Shown: positions 48,570 through 62,414, numbered from the stretch's first letter. The stretch: DNA of 64,000 nucleotides from Leptasterias polaris (GCA_037783415.1 JAZGTN010000001.1:1054001-1118000), one strand, 5' to 3'. Numbers and translations are program-made. Notes: generated by a model not told the origin, from the letters alone.

Positions 48570-50848
48570 CTAGCGCCGTCTAGAAATGTCTCTCTGCCCC
48601 AAGAATTCAGCCACATGACCCTTTGAACTTGACCTACGAGTGGTGTAAAATTTGTGCCAATCCAAAAATGATGTCATGTTGATTTGACCGTGCTTACTTT
48701 GAATTTGTTTTAAAATAGCTCGTTCAACTGAAGTCGCTATTGCGTCGACTTCGGATGGTCCCCGCTCGCTGGTAATTTGCGGTATGAAGATGGCGCCTGC
48801 TGGCCCCCTCACATTCTGATTTTCGGATTTGGGAGTATTCAGGGAAGAATCAGGTAACAAAATTTGTCTCTCTGGCATGCTGTGATCAGGAGTTATTGTC
48901 AACCGTAGATTTAACTTTATTTCAGGGTCTCAACGTTTTCCGCAGGCACTATTTCTTGGCCTTTTTTAAAACTTTCATTTTCTTTGGGTAGGGGTGACTC
49001 TCTGGCCGCTAGCGCCGTCTAGAAATGTCTCTCCGCCCCAAGAATTCGGTCACATGACCCCTTGAACTTGACCTACGAGTGGTGTAAAATTTGTGCCAAT
49101 CCAAAAATGATGTCAGGTTGATTTGAGCGTACTTACTTTGAATTTGCTTGAAAACTTCTCATTTTCTTTGGGTAGGGGTGACTCTCTGGCCGCTAGCGCC
49201 GTCTAGAAATGTCTCTCCGCCCCAAGAATTCGGCCACATGACCCCTTGAACTTGACCTACGAGTGGTGTAAAATTTGTGCCAATCCAAAAATGATGTCAG
49301 GTTGATTTGAGCGTACTTACTTTGAATTTGCTTGAAAACTTCTCATTTTCTTTGGGTAGGGGTGACTCTCTGGCCGCTAGCGCCGTCTAGAAATGTCTCT
49401 CCGCCCCAAGAATTCGGCCACATGACCCCTTGAACTTGACCTACGAGTGGTGTAAAAATTGTGCCAATCCAAAAATGATGTCAGGTTGATTTGAGCGTAC
49501 TTACTTTGAATTTGCTTGAAAACTTCTCATTTTCTTTGGGTAGGGGTGACTCTCTGGCCGCTAGCGCCGTCTAGAAATGTCTCTCCGCCCCAAGAATTCG
49601 GCCACATGACCCCTTGACCTTGACCTACGAGTGGTGTAAAATTTGTGCCAATCCAAAGATGATGTCAGGTTGATTTGAGCGTACTTACTTTGAATTTGCT
49701 TGAAAACTTCTCATTTTCTTTGGGTAGGGGTGACTCTCTGGCCGCTAGCGCGGTCTAGAAATGTCTCTCCGCCCCAAGAATTCGGCCACATGACCCCTTG
49801 TACTTGACCTACGAGTGGTGTAAAATTTGTGCCAATCCAAAAATGATGTCAGGTTGATTTGAGCGTACTTACTTTGAATTTGCTTGAAAACTTCTCATTT
49901 TCTTTGGGTAGGGGTGACTCTCTGGCCGCTAGCGCCGTCTAGAAATGTCTCTCCGCCCCAAGAATTCGGCCACATGACCCCTTGAACTTGACCTACGAGT
50001 GGTGTAAAATTTGTGCCAATCCAAAAATGATGTCAGGTTGATTTGAGCGTACTTACTTTGAATTTGCTTGAAAACTTCTCATTTTCTTTGGGTAGGGGTG
50101 ACTCTCTGGCCGCTAGCGCCGTCTAGAAATGTCTCTCCGCCCCAAGAATTCGGCCACATGACCCCTTGAACTTGACCTACGAGTGGTGTAAAATTTGTGC
50201 CAATCCAAAGATGATGTCAGGTTGATTTGAGCGTACTTACTTTGAATTTGCTTGAAAACTTCTCATTTTCTTTGGGTAGGGGTGACTCTCTGGCCGCTAG
50301 CGCGGTCTAAAAATGTCTCTCCGCCCCAAGAATTCGGCCACATGACCCCTTGTACTTGACCTACGAGTGGTGTAAAATTTGTGCCAATCCAAAAATGATG
50401 TCAGGTTGATTTGAGCGTACTTACTTTGAATTTGCTTGAAAACTTCTCATTTTCTTTGGGTAGGGGTGACTCTCTGGCCGCTAGCGCCGTCTAGAAATGT
50501 CTCTCCGCCCCAAGAATTCGGCCACATGACCCCTTGAACTTGACCTACGAGTGGTGTAAAATTTGTGCCAATCCAAAAATGATGTCAGGTTGATTTGAGC
50601 GTACTTACTTTGAATTTGCTTGAAAACTTCTCATTTTCTTTGGGTAGGGGTGACTCTCTGGCCGCTAGCGCCGTCTAGAAATGTCTCTCCGCCCCAAGAA
50701 TTCGGCCACATGACCCCTTGAACTTGACCTACGAGTGGTGTAAAATTTGTGCCAATCCAAAAATGATGTCAGGTTGATTTGAGCGTACTTACTTTGATTT
50801 TGCTTGAAAACTTCTCATTTTCTTTGGGTAGGGGTGACTCTCTGGCCG
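48570..50848 (+). repeat. Block 49: L49 + 10 S (2279-bp higher-order unit, copy 3)
   Basis: Same length and the same S4/S5 and S7/S8 markers, but more diverged. S3 (49377) has GGCCAC and TAAAAATTG; S4 (49561) has TTGACCTTG; S8 (50297) has GCGGTCTAAAAATG; S9 (50481) has the normal CCACATGACC. Confidence 0.95.
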
Positions 50849-52023
50849 CTAGCGCCGTCTAGAAATGTCTCTCTGCCCCAAGAATTCAGCCACATGACCC
50901 TTTGAACTTGACCTACGAGTGGTGTAAAATTTGTGCCAATCCAAAAATGATGTCATGTTGATTTGACCGTGCTTACTTTGAATTTGTTTTAAAATAGCTC
51001 GTTCAACTGAAGTCGCTATTGCGTCGACTTCGGATGGTCCCCGCTCGCTGGTAATTTGCGGTATGAAGATGGCGCCTGCTGGCCCCCTCACATTCTGATT
51101 TTCGGATTTGGGAGTATTCAGGGAAGAATCAGGTAACAAAATTTGTCTCTCTGGCATGCTGTGATCAGGAGTTATTGTCAACCGTAGATTTAACTTTATT
51201 TCAGGGTCTCAACGTTTTCCGCAGGCACTATTTCTTGGCCTTTTTTTAAACTTTCATTTTCTTTGGGTAGGGGTGACTCTCTGGCCGCTAGCGCCGTCTA
51301 GAAATGTCTCTCCGCCCCAAGAATTCGGTCACATGACCCCTTGAACTTGACCTACGAGTGGTGTAAAATTTGTGCCAATCCAAAAATGATATCAGGTTGA
51401 TTTGAGCGTACTTACTTTGAATTTGCTTGAAAACTTCTCATTTTCTTTGGGTAGGGGTGACTCTCTGGCCGCTAGCGCCGTCTAGAAATGTCTCTCCGCC
51501 CCAAGAATTCGGCCACATGACCCCTTGAACTTGACCTACGAGTGGTGTAAAATTTGTGCCAATCCAAAGATGATGTCAGGTTGATTTGAGCGTACTTACT
51601 TTGAATTTGCTTGAAAACTTCTCATTTTCTTTGGGTAGGGCTGACTCTCTGGCCGCTAGCGTCGTCTAGAAATGTCTCTCCGCCCCAAGAATTCGGCCAC
51701 ATGACCCCTTGAACTTGACCTACGAGTGGTGTAAAATTTGTGCCAATCCAAAAATGATGTCAGGTTGATTTGAGCGTACTTACTTTGAATTTGCTTGAAA
51801 ACTTCTCATTTTCTTTGGGTAGGGGTGACTCTCTGGCCGCTAGCGCCGTCTAGAAATGTCTCTCCGCCCCAAGAATTCGGCCACATGACCCCTTGAACTT
51901 GACCTACGAGTGGTGTAAAATTTGTGCCAATCCAAAAATGATGTCAGGTTGATTTGAGCGTACTTACTTTGATTTTGCTTGAAAACTTCTCATTTTCTTT
52001 GGGTAGGGGTGACTCTCTGGCCG
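50849..52023 (+). repeat. Block 50: L50 + 4 S
   Basis: L50 shares ATTCAGCC with L47-L49 and has T7A3. S units start at 51288 (GATATCAGG), 51472 (CCAAAGATG), 51656 (GCGTCGTC, preceded by AGGGCTGAC) and 51840. Confidence 0.95.
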
Positions 52024-53198
52024 CTAGCGCCGTCTAGAAATGTCTCTCTGCCCCAAGAATTCGGCCACATGACCCTTTGAACTTGACCTACGAGTGGTGT
52101 AAAATTTGTGCCAATCCAAAAATGATGTCATGTTGATTTGACCGTGCTTACTTTGAATTTGTTTTAAAATAGCTCGTTCAACTGAAGTCGCTATTGCGTC
52201 GACTTCGGATGGTCCCCGCTCGCTGGTAATTTGCGGTATGAAGATGGCGCCTGCTGGCCCCCTCACATTCTGATTTTCGGATTTGGGAGTATTCAGGGAA
52301 GAATCAGGTAACAAAATTTGTCTCTCTGGCATGCTGTGATCAGGAGTTATTGTCAACCGTAGATTTAACTTTATTTCAGGGTCTCAACGTTTTCCGCAGG
52401 CACTATTTCTTGGCCTTTTTTAAAACTTTCATTTTCTTTGGGTAGGGGTGACTCTCTGGCCGCTAGCGCCGTCTAGAAATGTCTCTCCGCCCCAAGAATT
52501 CGGTCACATGACCCCTTGAACTTGACCTACGAGTGGTGTAAAATTTGTGCCAATCCAAAAATGATGTCAGGTTGATTTGAGCGTACTTACTTTGAATTTG
52601 CTTGAAAACTTCTCATTTTCTTTGGGTAGGGGTGACTCTCTGGCCGCTAGCGCCGTCTAGAAATGTCTCTCCGCCCCAAGAATTCGGCCACATGACCCCT
52701 TGAACTTGACCTACGAGTGGTGTAAAATTTGTGCCAATCCAAAAATGATGTCAGGTTGATTTGAGCGTACTTACTTTGAATTTGCTTGAAAACTTCTCAT
52801 TTTCTTTGGGTAGGGGTGACTCTCTGGCCGCTAGCGCCGTCTAGAAATGTCTCTCCGCCCCAAGAATTCGGCCACATGACCCCTTGAACTTGACCTACGA
52901 GTGGTGTAAAATTTGTGCCAATCCAAAAATGATGTCAGGTTGATTTGAGCGTACTTACTTTGAATTTGCTTGAAAACTTCTCATTTTCTTTGGGTAGGGG
53001 TGACTCTCTGGCCGCTAGCGCCGTCTAGAAATGTCTCTCCGCCCCAAGAATTCGGCCACATGACCCCTTGAACTTGACCTACGAGTGGTGTAAAATTTGT
53101 GCCAATCCAAAAATGATGTCAGGTTGATTTGAGCGTACTTACTTTGAATTTGCTTGAAAACTTCTCATTTTCTTTGGGTAGGGGTGACTCTCTGGCCG
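52024..53198 (+). repeat. Block 51: L51 + 4 S
   Basis: S units start at 52463, 52647, 52831 and 53015, all near consensus. The final S ends TTTGAATTTG, without the last-S signature, before the hybrid L52. Confidence 0.95.
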
Positions 53199-55845
53199 CT
53201 AGCGCCGTCTAGAAATGTCTCTCCGCCCCAAGAATTCGGCCACATGACCCCTTGAACTTGACCTACGAGTGGTGTAAAATTTGTGCCAATCCAAAAATGA
53301 TGTCATGTTGATTTGACCGTGCTTACTTTGAATTTGTTTTAAAATAGCTCGTTCAACTGAAGTCGCTATTGCGTCGACTTCGGATGGTCCCCGCTCGCTG
53401 GTAATTTGCGGTATGAAGATGGCGCCTGCTGGCCCCCTCACATTCTGATTTTCGGATTTGGGAGTATTCAGGGAAGAATCAGGTAACAAAATTTGTCTCT
53501 CTGGCATGCTGTGATCAGGAGTTATTGTCAACCGTAGATTTAACTTTATTTCAGGGTCTCAACGTTTTCCGCAGGCACTATTTCTTGGCCTTTTTTAAAA
53601 CTTTCATTTTCTTTGGGTAGGGGTGACTCTCTGGCCGCTAGCGCCGTCTAGAAATGTCTCTCCGCCCCAAGAATTCGGTCACATGACCCCTTGAACTTGA
53701 CCTACGAGTGGTGTAAAATTTGTGCCAATCCAAAAATGATGTCAGGTTGATTTGAGCGTACTTACTTTGAATTTGCTTGAAAACTTCTCATTTTCTTTGG
53801 GTAGGGGTGACTCTCTGGCCGCTAGCGCCGTCTAGAAATGTCTCTCCGCCCCAAGAATTCGGCCACATGACCCCTTGTACTTGACCTACGAGTGGTGTAA
53901 AATTTGTGCCAATCCAAAAATGATGTCAGGTTGATTTGAGCGTACTTACTTTGAATTTGCTTGAAAACTTCTCATTTTCTTTGGGTAGGGGTGACTCTCT
54001 GGCCGCTAGCGCCGTCTAGAAATGTCTCTCCGCCCCAAGAATTCGGCCACATGACCCCTTGAACTTGACCTACGAGTGGTGTAAAATTTGTGCCAATCCA
54101 AAAATGATGTCAGGTTGATTTGAGCGTACTTACTTTGAATTTGCTTGAAAACTTCTCATTTTCTTTGGGTAGGGGTGACTCTCTGGCCGCTAGCGCCGTC
54201 TAGAAATGTCTCTCCGCCCCAAGAATTCGGCCACATGACCCCTTGAACTTGACCTACGAGTGGTGTAAAATTTGTGCCAATCCAAAGATGATGTCAGGTT
54301 GATTTGAGCGTACTTACTTTGAATTTGCTTGAAAACTTCTCATTTTCTTTGGGTAGGGGTGACTCTCTGGCCGCTAGCGCGGTCTAGAAATGTCTCTCCG
54401 CCCCAAGAATTCGGCCACATGACCCCTTGTACTTGACCTACGAGTGGTGTAAAATTTGTGCCAATCCAAAAATGATGTCAGGTTGATTTGAGCGTACTTA
54501 CTTTGAATTTGCTTGAAAACTTCTCATTTTCTTTGGGTAGGGGTGACTCTCTGGCCGCTAGCGCCGTCTAGAAATGTCTCTCCGCCCCAAGAATTCGGCC
54601 ACATGACCCCTTGAACTTGACCTACGAGTGGTGTAAAATTTGTGCCAATCCAAAAATGATGTCAGGTTGATTTGAGCGTACTTACTTTGAATTTGCTTGA
54701 AAACTTCTCATTTTCTTTGGGTAGGGGTGACTCTCTGGCCGCTAGCGCCGTCTAGAAATGTCTCTCCGCCCCAAGAATTCGGCCACATGACCCCTTGAAC
54801 TTGACCTACGAGTGGTGTAAAATTTGTGCCAATCCAAAGATGATGTCAGGTTGATTTGAGCGTACTTACTTTGAATTTGCTTGAAAACTTCTCATTTTCT
54901 TTGGGTAGGGGTGACTCTCTGGCCGCTAGCGCGGTCTAGAAATGTCTCTCCGCCCCAAGAATTCGGCCACATGACCCCTTGTACTTGACCTACGAGTGGT
55001 GTAAAATTTGTGCCAATCCAAAAATGATGTCAGGTTGATTTGAGCGTACTTACTTTGAATTTGCTTGAAAACTTCTCATTTTCTTTGGGTAGGGGTGACT
55101 CTCTGGCCGCTAGCGCCGTCTAGAAATGTCTCTCCGCCCCAAGAATTCGGCCACATGACCCCTTGAACTTAACCTACGAGTGGTGTAAAATTTGTGCCAA
55201 TCCAAAAATGATGTCAGGTTGATTTGAGCGTACTTACTTTGATTTTGCTTGAAAACTTCTCATTTTCTTTGGGTATGGGTGACTCTCTGGCCGCTAGCGC
55301 CGTCTAGAAATGTCTCTCCGCCCGAAGAATTCGGTCACATGACCCCTTGAACTTGACCTACGAGTGGTGTAAAATTTGTGCCAATCCAAAAATGATGTCA
55401 GGTTGATTTGAGCGTACTTACTTTGAATTTGCTTGAAAACTTCTCATTTTCTTTGGGTAGGGGTGACTCTCTGGCCGCTAGCGCCGTCTAGAAATGTCTC
55501 TCCGCCCCAAGAATTCGGCCACATGACCCCTTGAACTTGACCTACGAGTGGTGTAAAATTTGTGCCAATCCAAAAATGATGTCAGGTTGATTTGAGCGTA
55601 CTTACTTTGAATTTGCTTGAAAACTTCTCATTTTCTTTGGGTAGGGGTGACTCTCTGGCCGCTAGCGCCGTCTAGAAATGTCTCTCCGCCCCAAGAATTC
55701 GGCCACATGACCCCTTGAACTTGACCTACGAGTGGTGTAAAATTTGTGCCAATCCAAAAATGATGTCAGGTTGATTTGAGCGTACTTACTTTGATTTTGC
55801 TTGAAAACTTCTCATTTTCTTTGGGTAGGGGTGACTCTCTGGCCG
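53199..55845 (+). repeat. Block 52: hybrid L52 + 12 S (longest block)
   Basis: L52 is an S/L hybrid like L7. S4/S7 have CCAAAGATG (54190, 54742) and S5/S8 GCGGTCTAG with TTGTACTTG (54374, 54926), as in the 10-S blocks; S2 also has TTGTACTTG. S9 (55110) ends with the last-S signature, yet S10 (55294) is a first-type S (GGTCAC, CCCGAAG), with no L between. Confidence 0.95.
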
Positions 55846-56836
55846 CTAGCGCCGTCTAGAAATGTCTCTCTGCCCCAAGAATTCGGCCACATGACCCTTT
55901 GAACTTGACCTACGAGTGGTGTAAAATTTGTACCAATCCAAAAATGATGTCATGTTGATTTGACCGTGCTTACTTTGAATTTGTTTTAAAATAGCTCGTT
56001 CAACTGAAGTCGCTATTGCGTCGACTTCGGATGGTCCCCGCTCGCTGGTAATTTGCGGTATGAAGATGGCGCCTGCTGGCCCCCTCACATTCTGATTTTC
56101 GGATTTGGGAGTATTCAGGGAAGAATCAGGTAACAAAATTTTTCTCTCTGGCATGCTGTGATCAGGAGTTATTGTCAACCGTAGATTTAACTTTATTTCA
56201 GGGTCTCAACGTTTTCCGCAGGCACTATTTCTTGGCCTTTTTTAAAACTTTCATTTTCTTTGGGTAGGGGTGACTCTCTGGCCGCTAGCGCCGTCTAGAA
56301 ATGTCTCTCCGCCCCAAGAATTCGGTCACATGACCCCTTGAACTTGACCTACGAGTGGTGTAAAATTTGTGCCAATCCAAAAATGATGTCAGGTTGATTT
56401 GAGCGTACTTACTTTGAATTTGCTTGAAAACTTCTCATTTTCTTTGGGTAGGGGTGACTCTCTGGCCGCTAGCGCCGTCTAGAAATGTCTCTCCGCCCCA
56501 AGAATTCGGTCACATGACCCCTTGAACTTGACCTACGAGTGGTGTAAAATTTGTGCCAATCCAAAAATGATGTCAGGTTGATTTGAGCGTACTTACTTTG
56601 AATTTGCTTGAAAACTTCTCATTTTCTTTGGGTAGGGGTGACTCTCTGGCCGCTAGCGCCGTCTAGAAATGTCTCTCCGCCCCAAGAATTCGGCCACATG
56701 ACCCCTTGAACTTGACCTACGAGTGGTGTAAAATTTGTGCCAATCCAAAAATGATGTCAGGTTGATTTGAGCGTACTTACTTTGATTTTGCTTGAAAACT
56801 TCTCATTTTCTTTGGGTAGGGGTGACTCTCTGGCCG
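55846..56836 (+). repeat. Block 53: L53 + 3 S
   Basis: L53 has TTTGTACCAATCC and AAAATTTTTCTC. S units start at 56285, 56469 and 56653; both the first and second carry GGTCAC. Confidence 0.95.
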
Positions 56837-57827
56837 CTAGCGCCGTCTAGAAATGTCTCTCTGCCCCAAGAATTCGGCCACATGACCCTTTGAACTTGAC
56901 CTACGAGTGGTGTAAAATTTGTGCCAATCCAAAAATGATGTCATGTTGATTTGACCGTGCTTACTTTGAATTTGTTTTAAAATAGCTCGTTCAACTGAAG
57001 TCGCTATTGCGTCGACTTCGGATGGTCCCCGCTCGCTGGTAATTTGCGGTATGAAGATGGCGCCTGCTGGCCCCCTCACATTCTGATTTTCGGATTTGGG
57101 AGTATTCAGGGAAGAATCAGGTAACAAAATTTGTCTCTCTGGCATGCTGTGATCAGGAGTTATTGTCAACCGTAGATTTAACTTTATTTCAGGGTCTCAA
57201 CGTTTTCCGCAGGCACTATTTCTTGGCCTTTTTTTAAACTTTCATTTTCTTTGGGTAGGGGTGACTCTCTGGCCGCTAGCGCCGTCTAGAAATGTCTCTC
57301 CGCCCCAAGAATTCGGTCACATGACCCCTTGAACTTGACCTACGAGTTGTGTAAAATTTGTGCCAATCCAAAAATGATGTCAGGTTGATTTGAGCGTACT
57401 TACTTTGAATTTGCTTGAAAACTTCTCATTTTCTTTGGGTAGGGGTGACTCTCTGGCCGCTAGCGCCGTCTAGAAATGTCTCTCCGCTCCAAGAATTCAG
57501 CCACATGACCCCTTGAACTTGACCTACGAGTGGTGTAAAATTTGTGCCAATCCAAAAATGATGTCAGGTTGATTTGAGCGTACTTACTTTGAATTTGCTT
57601 GAAAACTTCTCATTTTCTTTGGGTAGGGGTGACTCTCTGGCCGCTAGCGCCGTCTAGATATGTCTCTCCGCCCCAAGAATTCGGCCACATGACCCCTTGA
57701 ACTTGACCTACGAGTGGTGTAAAATTTGTGCCAATCCAAAAATGATGTCAGGTTGATTTGAGCGTACTTACTTTGATTTTGCTTGAAAACTTCTCATTTT
57801 CTTTGGGTAGGGGTGACTCTCTGGCCG
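56837..57827 (+). repeat. Block 54: L54 + 3 S
   Basis: T7A3 junction. S1 (57276) ACGAGTTGTG; S2 (57460) CGCTCCAAG with ATTCAGCC; S3 (57644) TCTAGATATG. Confidence 0.95.
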
Positions 57828-58634
57828 CTAGCGCCGTCTAGAAATGTCTCTCTACCCCAAGAATTCGGCCACATGACCCTTTGAACTTGACCTACGAGTG
57901 GTGTAAAATTTGTGCCAATCCAAAAATGATGTCATGTTGATTTGACCGTGCTTACTTTGAATTTGTTTTAAAATAGCTCGTTCAACTGAAGTCGCTATTG
58001 CGTCGACTTCGGATGGTCCCCGCTCGCTGGTAATTTGCGGTATGAAGATGGCGCCTGCTGGCCCCCTCACATTCTGATTTTCGGATTTGGGAGTATTCAG
58101 GGAAGAATCAGGTAACAAAATTTGTCTCTCTGGCATGCTGTGATCAGGAGTTATTGTCAACCGTAGATTTAACTTTATTTCAGGGTCTCAACGTTTTCCG
58201 CAGGCACTATTTCTTGGCCTTTTTTTAAACTTTCATTTTCTTTGGGTAGGGGTGACTCTCTGGCCGCTAGCGCCGTCTAGAAATGTCTCTCCGCCCCAAG
58301 AATTCGGTCACATGACCCCTTGAACTTGACCTACGAGTTGTGTAAAATTTGTGCCAATCCAAAAATGATGTCAGGTTGATTTGAGCGTACTTACTTTGAA
58401 TTTGCTTGAAAACTTCTCATTTTCTTTGGGTAGGGGTGACTCTCTGGCCGCTAGCGCCGTCTAGAAATGTCTCTCCGCTCCAAGAATTCAGCCACATGAC
58501 CCCTTGAACTTGACCTACGAGTGGTGTAAAATTTGTGCCAATCCAAAAATGATGTCAGGTTGATTTGAGCGTACTTACTTTGATTTTGCTTGAAAACTTC
58601 TCATTTTCTTTGGGTAGGGGTGACTCTCTGGCCG
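57828..58634 (+). repeat. Block 55: L55 + 2 S
   Basis: L55 has CTCTACCCC and T7A3. S1 (58267) and S2 (58451) repeat the block 54 markers, with the third S missing. Confidence 0.95.
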
Positions 58635-59625
58635 CTAGCGCCGTCTAGAAATGTCTCTCTACCCCAAGAATTCGGCCACATGACCCTTTGAACTTGACCT
58701 ACGAGTGGTGTAAAATTTGTGCCAATCCAAAAATGATGTCATGTTGATTTGACCGTGCTTACTTTGAATTTGTTTTAAAATAGCTCGTTCAACTGAAGTC
58801 GCTATTGCGTCGACTTCGGATGGTCCCCGCTCGCTGGTAATTTGCGGTATGAAGATGGCGCCTGCTGGCCCCCTCACATTCTGATTTTCGGATTTGGGAG
58901 TATTCAGGGAAGAATCAGGTAACAAAATTTTTCTCTCTGGCATGCTGTGATCAGGAGTTATTGTCAACCGTAGATTTAACTTTATTTCAGGGTCTCAACG
59001 TTTTCCGCAGGCACTATTTCTTGGCCTTTTTTAAAACTTTCATTTTCTTTGGGTAGGGGTGACTCTCTGGCCGCTAGCGCCGTCTAGAAATGTCTCTCCG
59101 CCCGAAGAATTCGGTCACATGACCCCTTGAACTTGACCTACGAGTGGTGTAAAATTTGTGCCAATCCAAAAATGATGTCAGGTTGATTTGAGCGTACTTA
59201 CTTTGAATTTGCTTGAAAACTTCTCATTTTCTTTGGGTAGGGGTGACTCTCTGGCCGCTAGCGCCGTCTAGAAATGTCTCTCCGCCCCAAGAATTCGGCC
59301 ACATGACCCCTTGAACTTGACCTACGAGTGGTGTAAAATTTGTGCCAATCCAAAAATGATGTCAGGTTGATTTGAGCGTACTTACTTTGAATTTGCTTGA
59401 AAACTTCTCATTTTCTTTGGGTAGGGGTGACTCTCTGGCCGCTAGCGCCGTCTAGAAATGTCTCTCCGCCCCAAGAATTCGGCCACATGACCCCTTGAAC
59501 TTGACCTACGAGTGGTGTAAAATTTGTGCCAATCCAAAAATGATGTCAGGTTGATTTGAGCGTACTTACTTTGATTTTGCTTGAAAACTTCTCATTTTCT
59601 TTGGGTAGGGGTGACTCTCTGGCCG
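58635..59625 (+). repeat. Block 56: L56 + 3 S
   Basis: L56 has CTCTACCCC and AAAATTTTTCTC. S1 (59074) has CCCGAAG with GGTCAC, otherwise seen only at S10 of block 52. Other S units start at 59258 and 59442. Confidence 0.95.
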
Positions 59626-60432
59626 CTAGCGCCGTCTAGAAATGTCTCTCTGCCCCAAGAATTCGGCCACATGACCCTTTGAACTTGACCTACGAGTGGT
59701 GTAAAATTTGTGCCAATCCAAAAATGATGTCATGTTGATTTGACCGTGCTTACTTTGAATTTGTTTTAAAATAGCTCGTTCAACTGAAGTCGCTATTGCG
59801 TCGACTTCGGATGGTCCCCGCTCGCTGGTAATTTGCGGTATGAAGATGGCGCCTGCTGGCCCCCTCACATTCTGATTTTCGGATTTGGGAGTATTCAGGG
59901 AAGAATCAGGTAACAAAATTTGTCTCTCTGGCATGCTGTGATCAGGAGTTATTGTCAACCGTAGATTTAACTTTATTTCAGGGTCTCAACGTTTTCCGCA
60001 GGCACTATTTCTTGGCCTTTTTTTAAACTTTCATTTTCTTTGGGTAGGGGTGACTCTCTGGCCGCTAGCGCCGTCTAGAAATGTCTCTCCGCCCCAAGAA
60101 TTCGGTCACATGACCCCTTGAACTTGACCTACGAGTGGTGTAAAATTTGTGCCAATCCAAAAATGATGTCAGGTTGATTTGAGCGTACTTACTTTGAATT
60201 TGCTTGAAAACTTCTCATTTTCTTTGGGTAGGGGTGACTCTCTGGCCGCTAGCGCCGTCTAGAAATGTCTCTCCGCCCCAAGAATTCGGCCACATGACCC
60301 CTTGAACTTGACCTACGAGTGGTGTAAAATTTGTGCCAATCCAAAAATGATGTCAGGTTGATTTGAGCGTACTTACTTTGATTTTGCTTGAAAACTTCTC
60401 ATTTTCTTTGGGTAGGGGTGACTCTCTGGCCG
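59626..60432 (+). repeat. Block 57: L57 + 2 S
   Basis: T7A3 junction; otherwise near consensus. S units start at 60065 and 60249. Confidence 0.95.
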
Positions 60433-61423
60433 CTAGCGCCGTCTAGAAATGTCTCTCTGCCCCAAGAATTCGGCCACATGACCCTTTGAACTTGCCCTAC
60501 GAGTGGTGTAAAATTTGTGCCAATCCAAAAATGATGTCATGTTGATTTGACCGTGCTTACTTTGAATTTGTTTTAAAATAGCTCGTTCAACTGAAGTCGC
60601 TATTGCGTCGACTTCGGATGGTCCCCGCTCGCTGGTAATTTGCGGTATGAAGATGGCGCCTGCTGGCCCCCTCACATTCTGATTTTCGGATTTGGGAGTA
60701 TTCAGGGAAGAATCAGGTAACAAAATTTGTCTCTCTGGCATGCTGTGATCAGGAGTTATTGTCAACCGTAGATTTAACTTTATTTCAGGGTCTCAACGTT
60801 TTCCGCAGGCACTATTTCTTGGCCTTTTTTTTAACTTTCATTTTCTTTGGGTAGGGGTGACTCGCTGGCCGCTAGCGCCGTCTAGAAATGTCTCTCCGCC
60901 CCAAGAATTCGGTCACATGACCCCTTGAACTTGACCTACGAGTTGTGTAAAATTTGTGCCAATCCAAAAATGATGTCAGGTTGATTTGAGCGTACTTACT
61001 TTGAATTTGCTTGAAAACTTCTCATTTTCTTTGGGTAGGGGTGACTCTCTGGCCGCTAGCGCCGTCTAGAAATGTCTCTTCGCTCCAAGAATTCAGCCAC
61101 ATGACCCCTTGAACTTGACCTACGAGTGGTGTAAAATTTGTGCCAATCCAAAAATGATGTCAGGTTGATTTGAGCGTACTTACTTTGAATTTGCTTGAAA
61201 ACTTCTCATTTTCTTTGGGTAGGGGTGACTCTCTGGCCGCTAGCGCCGTCTAGAAATGTCTCTCCGCCCCAAGAATTCGGCCACATGACCCCTTGAACTT
61301 GACCTACGAGTGGTGTAAAATTTGTGCCAATCCAAAAATGATGTCAGGTTGATTTGAGCGTACTTACTTTGATTTTGCTTGAAAACTTCTCATTTTCTTT
61401 GGGTAGGGGTGACTCTCTGGCCG
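60433..61423 (+). repeat. Block 58: L58 + 3 S
   Basis: L58 has CTTGCCCTAC, the only T8A2 junction in the window, and GACTCGCTGG. S1 (60872) ACGAGTTGTG; S2 (61056) TCTCTTCGCTCC with ATTCAGCC; S3 starts at 61240. Confidence 0.95.
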
Positions 61424-62414
61424 CTAGCGCCGTCTAGAAATGTCTCTCTACCCCAAGAATTCGGCCACATGACCCTTTGAACTTGACCTACGAGTGGTGT
61501 AAAATTTGTGCCAATCCAAAAATGATGTCATGTTGATTTGACCGTGCTTACTTTGAATTTGTTTTAAAATAGCTCGTTCAACTGAAGTCGCTATTGCGTC
61601 GACTTCGGATGGTCCCCGCTCGCTGGTAATTTGCGGTATGAAGATGGCGCCTGCTGGCCCCCTCACATTCTGATTTTCGGATTTGGGAGTATTCAGGGAA
61701 GAGTCAGGTAACAAAATTTGTCTCTCTGGCATGCTGTGATCAGGAGTTATTGTCAACCGTAGATTTAACTTTATTTCAGGGTCTCAACGTTTTCCGCAGG
61801 CACTATTTCTTGGCCTTTTTTAAAACTTTCATTTTCTTTGGGTAGGGGTGACTCTCTGGCCGCTAGCGCCGTCTAGAAATGTCTCTCCGCCCCAAGAATT
61901 CGGTCATATGACCCCTTGAACTTGACCTACGAGTGGTGTAAAATTTGTGCCAATCCAAAAATGATGTCAGGTTGATTTGAGCGTACTTACTTTGAATTTG
62001 CTTGAAAACTTCTCATTTTCTTTGGGTAGGGGTGACTCTCTGGCCGCTAGCGCCGTCTAGAAATGTTTCTCCGCCCCAAGAATTCGGCCACATGACCCCT
62101 TGAACTTGACCTACGAGTGGTGTAAAATTTGTGCCAATCCAAAAATGATGTCAGGTTGATTTGAGCGTACTTACTTTGAATTTGCTTGAAAACTTCTCAT
62201 TTTCTTTGGGTAGGGGTGACTCTCTGGCCGCTAGCGCCGTCTAGAAATGTCTCTCCGCCCCAAGAATTCGGCCACATGACCCCTTGAACTTGACCTACGA
62301 GTGGTGTAAAATTTGTGCCAATCCAAAAATGATGTCAGGTTGATTTGAGCGTACTTACTTTGATTTTGCTTGAAAACTTCTCATTTTCTTTGGGTAGGGG
62401 TGACTCTCTGGCCG
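61424..62414 (+). repeat. Block 59: L59 + 3 S
   Basis: L59 shares CTCTACCCC and GAAGAGTCAGG with L46, 18.6 kb upstream. S1 (61863) has GGTCATATG; S2 (62047) ATGTTTCTCC; S3 starts at 62231. Confidence 0.95.
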
